The position numbers and the translations under genes are program-made. From DATAQC01 sp039649175 (GTDB lineage Bacteria; Actinomycetota; Acidimicrobiia; Acidimicrobiales; AC-14): a DNA stretch of 64,000 nucleotides. Positions within the stretch are counted from its first letter, which is position 1; the number at the start of each line of letters is the position of its first letter. The stretch spans positions 1 through 64,000 of the forward strand of contig JBBWZS010000110.1 in assembly GCA_039649175.1 (NCBI GenBank), given 5' to 3'. Below are positions 8,754-16,477 of the stretch, one piece after another. Below the pieces are notes generated by a model. It was given only the letters and a program-made list of their open reading frames with translations, was not told the DNA's origin and did no database searches.

Positions 8754-9434
8754 TCAGTGGAAGATCCCTTCACGCAGGGCGGTGGCCACGGCCTGGGAGC
8801 GGTCGGCGGCCTCGAGCTTGCGGTAGACGCCGCGGGCGTGGGTCTTGACCGTCTCCTCGCCGATGTAGAGCCGCTGGGCGATGGCCCGATTGGACAGGCC
8901 CCGCACCATGAGCTCGAGGACCTCACTCTCGCGTTGGGTGAGACCGAGGCGGGCGCCGGGCCAGAACTCACCGCTCTGGAGGTGGGCGGCGGTGATGGCC
9001 ACCCGTCCGGCGAGAGAGGGGTCGATGGCCACGTCGCCCTCCATGACCCGCTCGAGGTGCGACGCCAGCTCGGGCGCGGTGGTGGTCTTGAGCAGGAAGC
9101 CGGCGGCGCCCACGCGCAACGCCTGGAACAGGTACTGCTCGTCGTCGTAGACGGTGAAGAACACCACCTTGATGCCCGGGTGCTCGCTGATCAGCTCCTG
9201 GCACAGGTCGAGCCCGCTCGCCCCCCGCAGCCGGATGTCGAGCAGGACGATGTCGGGGCCCAGCTCGCCGGTCAGGTCGACGGCCCGGTGGGGCTCGGTG
9301 GTGGCGCCCACGATGACGACGCGCTCGGACTGGGATGCCAGCATGGAGGCCAGGCCCTCCAGGACGACCTGGTGGTCGTCGACCAGGAGCAACCGGACGG
9401 GCGCCGGCGACGACGAGAGCTCGCTCTGAGACAC
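8754..9434 (-). CDS. NarL/LuxR-family response regulator
   Basis: A 226-residue two-component regulator. The receiver domain has the acidic pair LLLVDDH (D19-D20), the phospho-acceptor in DIVLLDIRL (D66) and the conserved Lys in LLKTTT. The C-terminal LuxR-type helix-turn-helix has LTQRESEVLELMVRGLSNRAI and the recognition helix ETVKTHARGVYRKL. GTG 9434 is chosen because GGGAGGGG lies just upstream and the receiver begins a few residues later. It pairs with the histidine kinase immediately downstream. Confidence 0.92.
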   Translation of the reverse strand: MSQSELSSSPAPVRLLLVDDHQVVLEGLASMLASQSERVVIVGATTEPHRAVDLTGELGPDIVLLDIRLRGASGLDLCQELISEHPGIKVVFFTVYDDEQYLFQALRVGAAGFLLKTTTAPELASHLERVMEGDVAIDPSLAGRVAITAAHLQSGEFWPGARLGLTQRESEVLELMVRGLSNRAIAQRLYIGEETVKTHARGVYRKLEAADRSQAVATALREGIFH

Positions 9435-9566
9435 GGCCAACTCTACCCCTCCCCCCTGCGACCCACCGTGGGGGGGAGGCACGGCCGCAGGCGGGTTCGG
9501 TAGGTTTGCCCTTCCCGTGACCACGGGGGCGGTGACTGGCACTTCGAGCACAAGGAGCGACACGTC

Positions 9567-10625
9567 ATGATGGTCGGCCGGCATCTCCCCAGCTTCGCCG
9601 CCGCGATCCCCTCCCGGGGGTCGACCGCCACCATGGAAGCGCCCGAAGCTGCCGGACCTGAGGTGACCGTGACCGACAAGCCCATCGCCATCCAACGAGC
9701 CTGGCGCAACAACAACGGCAACGGCACCACCCGCCCGATCATGCTGGCCATCGCCGGCGACAGTGCGTCGGGCAAGACCACCATCACCAAGGGCATCGTC
9801 GAAGCCCTGGGGCCCGAGCGGATCACGTCGATCTGTGTCGACGACTACCACCGCTTCGACCGGGAGGAGCGCAAGGACAAGCCGTTCACGCCCCTGCACC
9901 CCGACTGCAATTACATCGAGATCATGGAGCAGCACCTCCAGCTGCTGGCGATGGGCCACCCCATCCTCAAGCCCGTCTACAACCACAAGGACGGCACCCT
10001 CGGACGACCCAAGCTGGTCGAGCCCCGCGAGTTCGTGATCATCGAGGGCCTCCATCCCCTCCACACCCGGCTGGCCCGGGCGTGCTTCGACGCCACCGTC
10101 TACCTCGACCCGCCCGAGGAGATCCGCTTCCAGTGGAAGCTCAACCGCGACACCGGCAAGCGCGGCTACCGAGAAGAGCAGGTGCGCAAGGAGATGGAGA
10201 AGCGCGAGCCGGAGTCGGCCGAGTTCATCCGCCCGCAGCGGTCGAACGCCGACATCGTCATCCGCTTCGCCCCGATCGAGGGTCGCCAGAGCTCCGAGGA
10301 CGAGCCCCTCAGCGCCACCATCCTCCTGCGCCCGACCATCTCACACCCCGAGCTGTCCAAGATCCTCACCGATGACCACCGCGAGGCCATGCACCTCAAG
10401 CTCTCCCGCGACGAGGACGGCAAGCCCGTCGACTCGCTGCACATCCACTCGTACGCGGATCGCGAGATCACACGCGAGGTCGAAGAGGAGATCTGGAAGG
10501 AGCTGGGCGTCGACGAGGAGGTGCCCCCGGCACTCGGAACCATCGACAAGGGTGTCCGCAGCGAACCCCTGGCCCAGGCCCAGCTCATCCTGCTCTACCA
10601 CCTCTTCCAGGCCCGCAACGGCTAA
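9567..10625 (+). CDS. Phosphoribulokinase-like kinase (PRK2-type)
   Basis: A 352-residue P-loop kinase closest by eye to cyanobacterial-type phosphoribulokinase. It has the Walker A motif GDSASGKTT, the signature CVDDYHRFDREER, PVYNHKDGTL, VIEGLHPLHTR and RPQRSNADIVIRFAPI. The redox-regulatory cysteine found in the P-loop of cyanobacterial and plant enzymes is replaced by Ser. The C-terminal third diverges from canonical PRK, so a paralogue (PRK2) or uridine-kinase-like role is possible. AAGGAG precedes ATG 9567. Its stop overlaps that of the convergent phosphatase gene. Confidence 0.82.
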   Translation: MMVGRHLPSFAAAIPSRGSTATMEAPEAAGPEVTVTDKPIAIQRAWRNNNGNGTTRPIMLAIAGDSASGKTTITKGIVEALGPERITSICVDDYHRFDREERKDKPFTPLHPDCNYIEIMEQHLQLLAMGHPILKPVYNHKDGTLGRPKLVEPREFVIIEGLHPLHTRLARACFDATVYLDPPEEIRFQWKLNRDTGKRGYREEQVRKEMEKREPESAEFIRPQRSNADIVIRFAPIEGRQSSEDEPLSATILLRPTISHPELSKILTDDHREAMHLKLSRDEDGKPVDSLHIHSYADREITREVEEEIWKELGVDEEVPPALGTIDKGVRSEPLAQAQLILLYHLFQARNG

Positions 10626-11263
10626 CCCGGGGCCACCGCCGTCAGGTGGTGGACCTCGTTGAACGACCGCAACACCGGCCCGCGCTCGGTGACGTCCACC
10701 CGGGACACCGAGGCCACGTCACAGATCATCCGCCATGCCGTCTGGTCCCCGACCCCGAGGGCCCACATCACCGCCGCCTTGATGGGTGAGACGTGGGTGA
10801 CGACCACCACGTCGCCCGTCGAGGCCGCCCCGGCCAGCTCGTCGCACGCCTCCCGTACCCGGCGCCCCACCGCGGCGAGTGACTCGCCGCCCGGCGGCGC
10901 GTACTCGGGATCCTCACGCCAGCGCGCCCACAGCGGAGCCCACGCCTCCGACACCGGCCTGCCGTCGAGGTCGCCGTAGTCGATCTCCACCCAGCGCTCG
11001 TCGACCACGATGCCCGCCGGCGCCGGCGCCCGCTCGGGCCCACGGTCGCCCCCGGGTGCGTCATCGGGCGGGCCGAGGATGGCGGCCGCCGTCTGGCGGG
11101 CCCGAAGTAGCGGGCTGCACACCACCCGTGACCCAGGACCTGCCACGCCCCGCAGGGCGGCCACCTGGCGGCGTCCGAGGTCGTTGAGGGCCAGGTCGGC
11201 GCGGCCCTGGAGCAGGTGGGCGGCGTTGGCCGCCGTCTGGCCGTGGCGGACGAGGATCAACAT
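10622..11263 (-). CDS. Histidine phosphatase family protein (MSMEG_4193-like)
   Basis: A 213-residue phosphoglycerate-mutase-fold phosphatase. The catalytic RHG motif is at the N-terminus (LILVRHGQT), followed by VCSPLLRARQTA, the acid in ERWVEIDYGDLDG, PPGGESL and the second catalytic His in VVVTHVSPIKA. Start ATG 11263 places the RHG seven codons in, as usual. The context does not reveal the substrate. Confidence 0.85.
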   Translation of the reverse strand: MLILVRHGQTAANAAHLLQGRADLALNDLGRRQVAALRGVAGPGSRVVCSPLLRARQTAAAILGPPDDAPGGDRGPERAPAPAGIVVDERWVEIDYGDLDGRPVSEAWAPLWARWREDPEYAPPGGESLAAVGRRVREACDELAGAASTGDVVVVTHVSPIKAAVMWALGVGDQTAWRMICDVASVSRVDVTERGPVLRSFNEVHHLTAVAPG

Positions 11264-11267
11264 CGGA

Positions 11268-11753
11268 TCAGGCCACCGCGTCCCGGGGCACCCGTCCGGT
11301 GCGCCAGAAGCGCGCCCGCACCTCGGCGTCACCGAGGCGGAAACGGTTCCAGAACCAGGCCAGGGCCACGGCGCCGGCCAGCTCCTCGGCGCACAGCACG
11401 GCCACGCCGTGGTCGAGAAACGGAAGGCGACCGTGCAGGCTCCACCCGAACGCCGGCCACCAGAAGGCGTCGGTCCGGGCCCACATGCCGTCGAGCACCA
11501 GATGAAGGAAGATCCCCACAGGGACGAAGAGCCACCGGCGGCGGGCGGCCCGGTGGCCGCGGGTGGCGACCATCACCACGCCCAGCGACACCACGCCGAA
11601 GGCCAAGGTGTGGAAGGCCCTGGCCCCCCCGAGCCCGGCGTCAGCGATGTCGGGGACGAGCGCCCCGAGCATGACCATCCGGTAGTCGATGGCGGGGTCG
11701 TGGAAGACCGCCCACACGATGACCAGTGCCATCCCGCACGGCCACAGGATCAT
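11268..11753 (-). CDS. Membrane-bound metal-dependent hydrolase-like protein
   Basis: A 161-residue hydrophobic protein with about four membrane segments. Polar residues typical of the YdjM-like family are scattered as HDPAIDYR, HTLAFG and HLVLDGMW. These may be metal ligands at the membrane face. ATG 11753 overlaps the stop of the upstream zinc-ribbon gene as ATGA, so the two are translationally coupled. The function of the family is poorly known. Confidence 0.65.
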   Translation of the reverse strand: MILWPCGMALVIVWAVFHDPAIDYRMVMLGALVPDIADAGLGGARAFHTLAFGVVSLGVVMVATRGHRAARRRWLFVPVGIFLHLVLDGMWARTDAFWWPAFGWSLHGRLPFLDHGVAVLCAEELAGAVALAWFWNRFRLGDAEVRARFWRTGRVPRDAVA

Positions 11754-12472
11754 GCCTCGGGGCGGACGAGGATCCGGCCGCACTGGTCGCACGTGACCAG
11801 TTCGTCGGGGGCGGCATGCTTGATGCGGTCCACCTCGGTGGCGGGCAGGGTCAGGTAACACCCGTTGCAGCGCCCGCCGACGAGGGGAGCCGCCCCCACT
11901 CCCCCGTGCTTGGCCCGGAGGCGCTCGTAGAGGGTCAAGACGTCGGCAGGCAGGCCGGCGGCGGACTCGGCCCGGCGTGCCTCCTCGGTCGCCAGCTCGG
12001 CGTCGATGGCGACCTGGGCCTCGGCGATGGCCGCCCGCAGCCGCGACCCTTCGCCGTCGAGCCGTCGTCGCTCGTCTTCGAGAGCCACGACCTCCCCGTC
12101 GAGCGGCTCGCGCTCGCCCATCGCCGCGAGCACCTCGTCCTCCAGCAGGCCTCGTCGCCGGTTGAGCAGGTCGCGGTCGGCCTGCATGGCCTGCAGCTCG
12201 CGAGGGATCGTCACCGAGCCCGAGTAAAGACGGCGATCGACCTCGGCGATGCGGGCTTCGATCGATGACAGGTCGTCTTCGAGGCGGGTCTGGAGACGGA
12301 CGGCGTCGTCGCGCCGCAACATGGTGTCGGCCAGGCTGGCGTCGATGGCCAGGCTCGCCTCCTCGACCTGGGAGAGCTCCGTCAGCTCGGGCAGGGTCTC
12401 GCGGCGGTGGCGCAGCCGGTCGACGGCGGTGTCGTGGCCCTGGACGACCAGGAGCTGGGAGAAGACGGTCAG
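11750..12472 (-). CDS. C4-type zinc-ribbon coiled-coil protein (DUF164/CdsZ-like)
   Basis: A protein of about 240 residues. A long charged coiled coil opens with the family-type segment VVQGHDTAVDRLRHRRETL. A C-terminal zinc ribbon has CNGC and CDQC pairs, with the intervening CYLTLP segment. No ATG, GTG or TTG lies between the PBP stop (12485-12487) and the conserved start of the family. The likely initiation codon is CTG at 12472, with AAGG upstream. The first canonical start, ATG 12322, would delete about 50 conserved residues. The gene is 12 nt after the PBP gene and coupled to the next gene by ATGA. Confidence 0.8.
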   Translation of the reverse strand: MTVFSQLLVVQGHDTAVDRLRHRRETLPELTELSQVEEASLAIDASLADTMLRRDDAVRLQTRLEDDLSSIEARIAEVDRRLYSGSVTIPRELQAMQADRDLLNRRRGLLEDEVLAAMGEREPLDGEVVALEDERRRLDGEGSRLRAAIAEAQVAIDAELATEEARRAESAAGLPADVLTLYERLRAKHGGVGAAPLVGGRCNGCYLTLPATEVDRIKHAAPDELVTCDQCGRILVRPEA

Positions 12473-12484
12473 TGGCCTGCCTTG

Positions 12485-14593
12485 CTAGCCGGGGCGGACA
12501 GGTCGAGGGCGTCGGGGCGGCAGGGTGATCACGGGCACGCCGGGGATGGTGATGTCGGGGATGGTGAAGCCGGGGGTGGAAGGCGCCGCGGGGGCGGGCG
12601 TGGTGTCGACGGGAGCGGCAGGGGCCACGGGCACCACCGCGACGGGCCCGCGGCGTGACGGGGCCCGGGTGGTCGACGTCGTGCCCTCGGTGACGGACAG
12701 GTAGCGGGATGCACCGCTCAACGGGCCCGGATCGGGGAAGGGCACGGCGGCCCCGTCGCCGAGGGCAGCGGCCATGTACTCGTGCCAGATCCGGGCCGGG
12801 TAGGTCCCGCCGAAGACGGTGATGCCACCGACGTTGCGCATGGCCACGTCGCCCACCGGCGAGCCCATCCACACCGCGGTGGCCAGGGTGGGCGTGTAGC
12901 CGACGAACCAGGCGTTCTTGTTCTCGTCGGTCGTCCCCGTCTTGCCCGCCACCGTCCACCCCCGCACCGCCGCCGCCGTGCCCGTCCCCCGCTGCACCAC
13001 CTGGGTCAGCACCTGGGTCTCGGTGCGGGCGTTCTGAGCCGAGACCACCTGCTCGCCGTGGGTGTCGGCCCGCAGGACGACCCGGCCGTGGGGGTCATCG
13101 ACCTCGTCGACGAAGTAGGGCGTGTGGTGCTGGCCGTCGGCCGCCAGGGTGGCGTAGGCACCCGCCATCTCCAGCGGTGACACCCCCATGGTGCCGAGGG
13201 TGATCGACAGGAACGGGTCGAGTTGCGAGGTGATGCCCATGCGCTTGGCCACCTCGACCACCTTCTCGGGGCCCACCAGCTTCACCAGCCGGGCGTAGGC
13301 GCAGTTGACCGAGTGGACGGTGGCATCGGTGAGGGTGAGGACCCCGGGGGCCTCGCCTTCGACGTTGTCGGGGGCCCAGGGCTCGCTCCCCGGGTTGGGG
13401 ATGACGCACGGTGATGCCCCGAGGATGGTGTCGTTGGGCGAGTAGCCCGACTCCAGGGCGGCCATCAGGGTGAAGACCTTGAACGCCGACCCTGCTTGGC
13501 GTTGGCCCTGGGTGGCGAGGTCGAACTTGGCGCTGGCGAAGTCGGGCCCCCCGACCAGGGCCCGTACCGCGCCGGAGGTGGGATCGACCGAGACGAGGGC
13601 GGCCCGGAACTGGCCACCGGTGTCGGGCATGACGTCGGTCACCGACTGCTCGGCCTGCTGCTGCATGATGGGGTCGAGCGTCGTGTGGATGTTGAGCCCG
13701 CCCTTGAACACCGCGGCATAGCGCTCCTTGGGACTGGCGCCGATACGGGGGTCGGCCAGGAGTTGTTGTTTGACCTGCTCGGCGAAGTAGTCGCTGCCCT
13801 TCACCGGCTCGGGGGGAGGCGGGGTGGGCAGAGGAGCGCCCTTCAACGTGTCGGCGTCCGGGGGTGGGAGATGACCGAGGGTCACCATGCGGTCGATCAC
13901 GGCATCGCGACGCGTGCGGGCGGCGGCGGGCTCGGCCCAGGGGTCGGCGCCCACCGGGTCGCGAATGAGGCTGGCCAACAGGATGCCTTCGCCCATGTCG
14001 AGCTGGTCGACGTGCTTGGCGAAGTACGTCTCGGCCCCGGCTTCGAGACCGTAGGCGTGGTTGCCGAGGTAGACGGCGTTGATGTAGCGCTCGAGGATCT
14101 GGCGCTTGGTCATACTCGCTTCGAGGCGCAGGGCGAGGGCCGCTTCTTTGATCTTGCGGCTGGCCTTCTGCTGGGAGTTCAACAGGGTGATCTTGATGAG
14201 CTGCTGGGTGATGGTCGAGCCGCCTTCGAAGACACCTCCCGACTGGACGTTGACGACCATGGCCCGGGTGAGGGCCCGCACATCGACGGCGCCGTGGTCG
14301 TAGAACCGGTCGTCTTCGGCATCGAGGACGGCGCGCTGCACGTGGTCGGGCACCTTGTCGAGCGAGACCGGGAGGCGGTTCTCCTCCTCGTGCAACGTGG
14401 TCAAGACGCTGCCGTCGCGGGCGTAGACCACCGACCGGGCCGCCAACGGCTCGAGGGCGAGGGGGTCGCCGCCGGTGCCGGCGATGCCGGCGGTGGCCGC
14501 CCGGTCCACCTGGGTGGCCACCGCCACCGTGCCCGCGGCCACGCCCACCCCGGCCAGGAGGATGACGACCAGGAACCGAACGATGACGCGCAT
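12485..14593 (-). CDS. Class A penicillin-binding protein (bifunctional peptidoglycan synthase)
   Basis: A 702-residue cell-wall synthase anchored by an N-terminal membrane helix (about residues 5-27). The GT51 transglycosylase domain shows EDDRFYDHGAVD (catalytic E93), GGSTITQQL and RKIKEAALALRLE. The transpeptidase domain has the SxxK motif SAFK (S369), SVN (428-430) and KTGTT (551-555). A Pro/Thr-rich tail (about residues 635-702) probably lies in the wall. It polymerises glycan strands and cross-links peptides. It is followed closely by the zinc-ribbon gene. Confidence 0.95.
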   Translation of the reverse strand: MRVIVRFLVVILLAGVGVAAGTVAVATQVDRAATAGIAGTGGDPLALEPLAARSVVYARDGSVLTTLHEEENRLPVSLDKVPDHVQRAVLDAEDDRFYDHGAVDVRALTRAMVVNVQSGGVFEGGSTITQQLIKITLLNSQQKASRKIKEAALALRLEASMTKRQILERYINAVYLGNHAYGLEAGAETYFAKHVDQLDMGEGILLASLIRDPVGADPWAEPAAARTRRDAVIDRMVTLGHLPPPDADTLKGAPLPTPPPPEPVKGSDYFAEQVKQQLLADPRIGASPKERYAAVFKGGLNIHTTLDPIMQQQAEQSVTDVMPDTGGQFRAALVSVDPTSGAVRALVGGPDFASAKFDLATQGQRQAGSAFKVFTLMAALESGYSPNDTILGASPCVIPNPGSEPWAPDNVEGEAPGVLTLTDATVHSVNCAYARLVKLVGPEKVVEVAKRMGITSQLDPFLSITLGTMGVSPLEMAGAYATLAADGQHHTPYFVDEVDDPHGRVVLRADTHGEQVVSAQNARTETQVLTQVVQRGTGTAAAVRGWTVAGKTGTTDENKNAWFVGYTPTLATAVWMGSPVGDVAMRNVGGITVFGGTYPARIWHEYMAAALGDGAAVPFPDPGPLSGASRYLSVTEGTTSTTRAPSRRGPVAVVPVAPAAPVDTTPAPAAPSTPGFTIPDITIPGVPVITLPPRRPRPVRPG

Positions 14594-14638
14594 CCCGGCC
14601 GAGAGGTTACCGCCTCGGCGACACCGTCCTCCCTGCGG

Positions 14639-14827
14639 TCAACCCCATTCCTCGCCGAGCATGGCCTCGAGGCGCTCCTTGCGGCGGGGCCGCTCCGCCT
14701 TGGGGATCTGCCGAGCCCGGCAACGCCCGGACAGGCCATGGAGCCACAGCGTGGTCTTGGTGTCGTCGTCGGGCTCGACGATCAAGCGGCTGTAGCACTC
14801 GGGACAGCGGATCGTGATCCTCGGCAT
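14639..14827 (-). CDS. Small CxxC-containing hypothetical protein
   Basis: A 62-residue basic protein beginning MPRITIRCPECYSRLIVEP, with a CPEC pair and a later single Cys in GRCRARQ. A GGGGAAG ribosome-site-like sequence lies before ATG 14827. The CxxC at the very start of a beta-strand-like segment suggests a degenerate zinc knuckle. No family was recognised. Confidence 0.5.
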   Translation of the reverse strand: MPRITIRCPECYSRLIVEPDDDTKTTLWLHGLSGRCRARQIPKAERPRRKERLEAMLGEEWG

Positions 14828-14901
14828 GTCTTCCCCTGCACCCGCAAAGGCCCTTTGTCCTGGTCCAAGAATACCGCAGCCAGACGGCTTTTTTGGGGGG
14901 G

Positions 14902-15561
14902 TTATGCCCGGCCCACGACCTTGGTCAACAGGTCACGCTCGAGGTCACCGGGGAAGGGTTGCTGGGTGCCCGACAGGCTCAGCTCGATCTCCACCTTCCC
15001 TTTGCGCACATGGACGACATCGACAGACGTCGTCTTCGGCGCGGTGTCGCCGGGGGGGTAGGTGAACGTGGCCCGGAACGCCGTCGTGTCGTCACCGAAG
15101 GCCAAGCCCGGCATTCGTACGACGGAGACGTCGCTCGGGGCTCCTCCGGCCGCCGACCGCCGGCCGGACTCGTTGCGCAGGCGCGCACGCAGGCAGGCGA
15201 CGGCGCGGTCGCCTTGCTGGGCGGCCGAGTCGGCCTTGGCCACCCCCTCCGAGGGCATGGTCCGCACGGTCGAGACGACCTGCGTCCCGTCCCCCGAGCC
15301 GAACTGGTCGGAGGCGACGCTTGCGGTACGGACCGTCTTGGGATCGGGACGCCCGAGGCACTCGGCGTAACGGCTCTCGTCTCCTTCGGCCCCCACCGGG
15401 TCGGGCGCCGGCACGCGCGACCAGCCCGGGGGCAGGTCGGACGCCTCCAGCGACACCCTTTTGACCAAGGCCTTCTCCGCGCTGTGGTTGCTGCTGCAGG
15501 CGCCGACCAGGAGAGCGCCGACCGCCACGGCGGCCATCAGGTGGAACCTCGGTGGCCTCAT
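14902..15561 (-). CDS. Secreted lipoprotein, unknown function
   Basis: A 219-residue protein with a signal peptide ending in the lipobox LLVGAC (Cys about residue 22) and then a polar linker. The mature part has a pair of cysteines (AECLG and VACLR) that could form a disulphide, and a beta-rich C-terminus. It resembles mycobacterial LpqN/PknH-sensor-like extracytoplasmic domains only in general style; no motif identifies it. Start ATG 15561. Confidence 0.75.
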   Translation of the reverse strand: MRPPRFHLMAAVAVGALLVGACSSNHSAEKALVKRVSLEASDLPPGWSRVPAPDPVGAEGDESRYAECLGRPDPKTVRTASVASDQFGSGDGTQVVSTVRTMPSEGVAKADSAAQQGDRAVACLRARLRNESGRRSAAGGAPSDVSVVRMPGLAFGDDTTAFRATFTYPPGDTAPKTTSVDVVHVRKGKVEIELSLSGTQQPFPGDLERDLLTKVVGRA

Positions 15562-15662
15562 GCGCTACTCGCCAGCGTATCGGCTCAGCGATCGGGTTTT
15601 GGGGGTCCCCCCGCTCGGTGATACTTGGAACGACCAACACTGCTGCAGCAGACGAGGAGAAC

Positions 15663-15809
15663 ATGACCGAGCTCGACACAATTCTGTCCCGTGCCGTGTG
15701 CGCCCTGTGCGGGATGGGCGTCCACATCGACGACCACGAGGGCCGCGTGGCCTGCAACGGCTGCAACATGGCCACCGACAACTGCGACTGCCAGAGCAAG
15801 TCCGACTGA
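15663..15809 (+). CDS. Small Cys-rich (zinc-ribbon-like) protein
   Basis: A 48-residue protein with six cysteines: a CALC pair, a CNGC pair and a final CDC. Its histidines (VHIDDHEG) lie between the first two pairs. GAGGAG lies at the right distance before ATG 15663. The spacing suggests one structural metal site plus a CxC tail. It converges on the hairpin at 15839-15887 and lies beside two other Cys-rich genes read from the other strand. Function unknown. Confidence 0.72.
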   Translation: MTELDTILSRAVCALCGMGVHIDDHEGRVACNGCNMATDNCDCQSKSD

Positions 15810-15838
15810 CGGGCCGGTAAGGCCAAGGGCGCGAGCAA

Positions 15839-15887
15839 AGCCAGAGCCGGACCGGTCGCGGTGTGCGCGACCGGACCGGCTCTGGCT
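15839..15887. terminator. Long bidirectional hairpin between convergent small genes
   Basis: Two 21-nt arms (15839-15859 and 15867-15887) are complementary at 20 of 21 positions, with a 7-nt loop. The hairpin lies between the stop of the plus-strand Cys-rich gene and the stop of the minus-strand DUF1059-like gene. There is no T-run, so it is either a strong-stem actinobacterial-style terminator for both strands or an mRNA-stabilising structure. Confidence 0.7.
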
Positions 15888-15924
15888 TCTCGAGCTCAGA
15901 CCTCCCCTGCGAAGGGGAGCTCCG

Positions 15925-16101
15925 TCAGTCCCTTCGGACCTTCGACCTCACGAAGTTGCCGATGGTGTCGGTGGTCACCGCAACCTTGTGCTTGCGACGC
16001 ACATGCTCGGCCACCTTGGCCATCAACTCGTCTTCGCTTGCACCGCTTCCCTGCCAACGGCAGGCGTGGTCTTGGTCTCTTCAGGCAAACCTGTACGCCA
16101 C
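15925..16101 (-). CDS. DUF1059-like small protein with in-frame TGA at a conserved Cys
   Basis: AGGAGG precedes GTG 16101, which opens MAYRFA, then TGA (16083-16081), then RDQDHACRWQG and SEDELMAKVAEHVRRKHKV to a TGA stop at 15925. Downstream of the TGA the frame matches the small DUF1059 family, in which a CRD...C pattern is typical. The TGA stands exactly where the first Cys is expected, seven residues before the second Cys. A 6-bp hairpin with a 3-nt loop beginning with G (16050-16064) lies 16 nt after the TGA, within the published spacing of bacterial SECIS elements. It is therefore either a 58-residue selenoprotein or a gene killed by one nonsense substitution. No Sec machinery lies in this window. 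Confidence 0.55.
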
Positions 16102-16204
16102 GGTTCCTCCTGTCACGGGCCCCAGACGGTCGCCGGGCGCCTCTCTTCCCCCATTATCCGTCACCGGGCGACCACCTGGATGACGCCCGGTCTCCAGGGG
16201 GGTC

Positions 16205-16321
16205 TCAGGCGGTGGCCGGAGTGCAGCAGTCGCACTTGCAAGTGGCGTCTTCGGCCGTCTCCGGCGCTTCGGTCCGCTCGCCGCAGCCGCAGGTGCACGG
16301 GGTCGTCGTGGTGTCGCTCAT
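16205..16321 (-). CDS. Metallothionein-like Cys-rich peptide
   Basis: A 38-residue peptide with seven cysteines in two clusters, CTCGC near the N-terminus (C9, C11, C13) and CKCDCC near the C-terminus (C28, C30, C32, C33), joined by an acidic linker. There are no aromatic residues. CxC/CC clustering of this density is typical of soft-metal-binding metallothioneins. AAGGAG lies 9 nt before ATG 16321. The promoter upstream has MerR-family operator geometry, which supports a metal-induced role. It is too short for ordinary gene callers. The homologous family was not identified. Confidence 0.75.
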   Translation of the reverse strand: MSDTTTTPCTCGCGERTEAPETAEDATCKCDCCTPATA

Positions 16322-16356
16322 CGTGTCAGCTCCTTGATGTTTCGGGGTCATACCTT

Positions 16357-16388
16357 ACGGTACAACCTGGCCCTTGGGGCCAGGTCAA
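16357..16388 (-). promoter_or_regulatory. MerR-family-type metal-responsive promoter/operator
   Basis: Read on the minus strand, TTGACC (16388-16383) and TACCGT (16362-16357) are separated by 20 bp. The spacer is filled by a perfect 9-3-9 inverted repeat, ACCTGGCCC / GGGCCAGGT (16385-16365), whose first ACC overlaps the -35 box. The long 19-20 bp spacer and the overlap are diagnostic of promoters controlled by CueR/ZntR/MerR-type activators. The 21-bp dyad has the same overall length and ACCT...AGGT ends as CueR sites. It drives the metallothionein-like gene. Confidence 0.72.
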
Positions 16389-16477
16389 CGGAAACATTCA
16401 AGTGGCCGATGCGATGATCGCGGCCCCTCGCCGCAGCGGCACTCAAGGACCCGATCGGATGTGCCGATACCTGGACC

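Noticed and set aside
8754..10064. Response-regulator frame extended to 436 residues
   Set aside because: The extra N-terminal part overlaps the divergent PRK-like gene and has no receiver-domain homology. GTG 9434 with a ribosome site gives a normal-length regulator.
12470..12490. Programmed TAG read-through fusing the PBP to the zinc-ribbon protein
   Set aside because: There is no stop-codon context or structure to support it, and both families exist as separate proteins. A CTG start is the simpler explanation.
14881..14900. AGCC-AGAC-GGCT followed by six T residues, resembling an intrinsic terminator on the plus strand
   Set aside because: The stem is only 4 bp and there is no plus-strand gene upstream to terminate.
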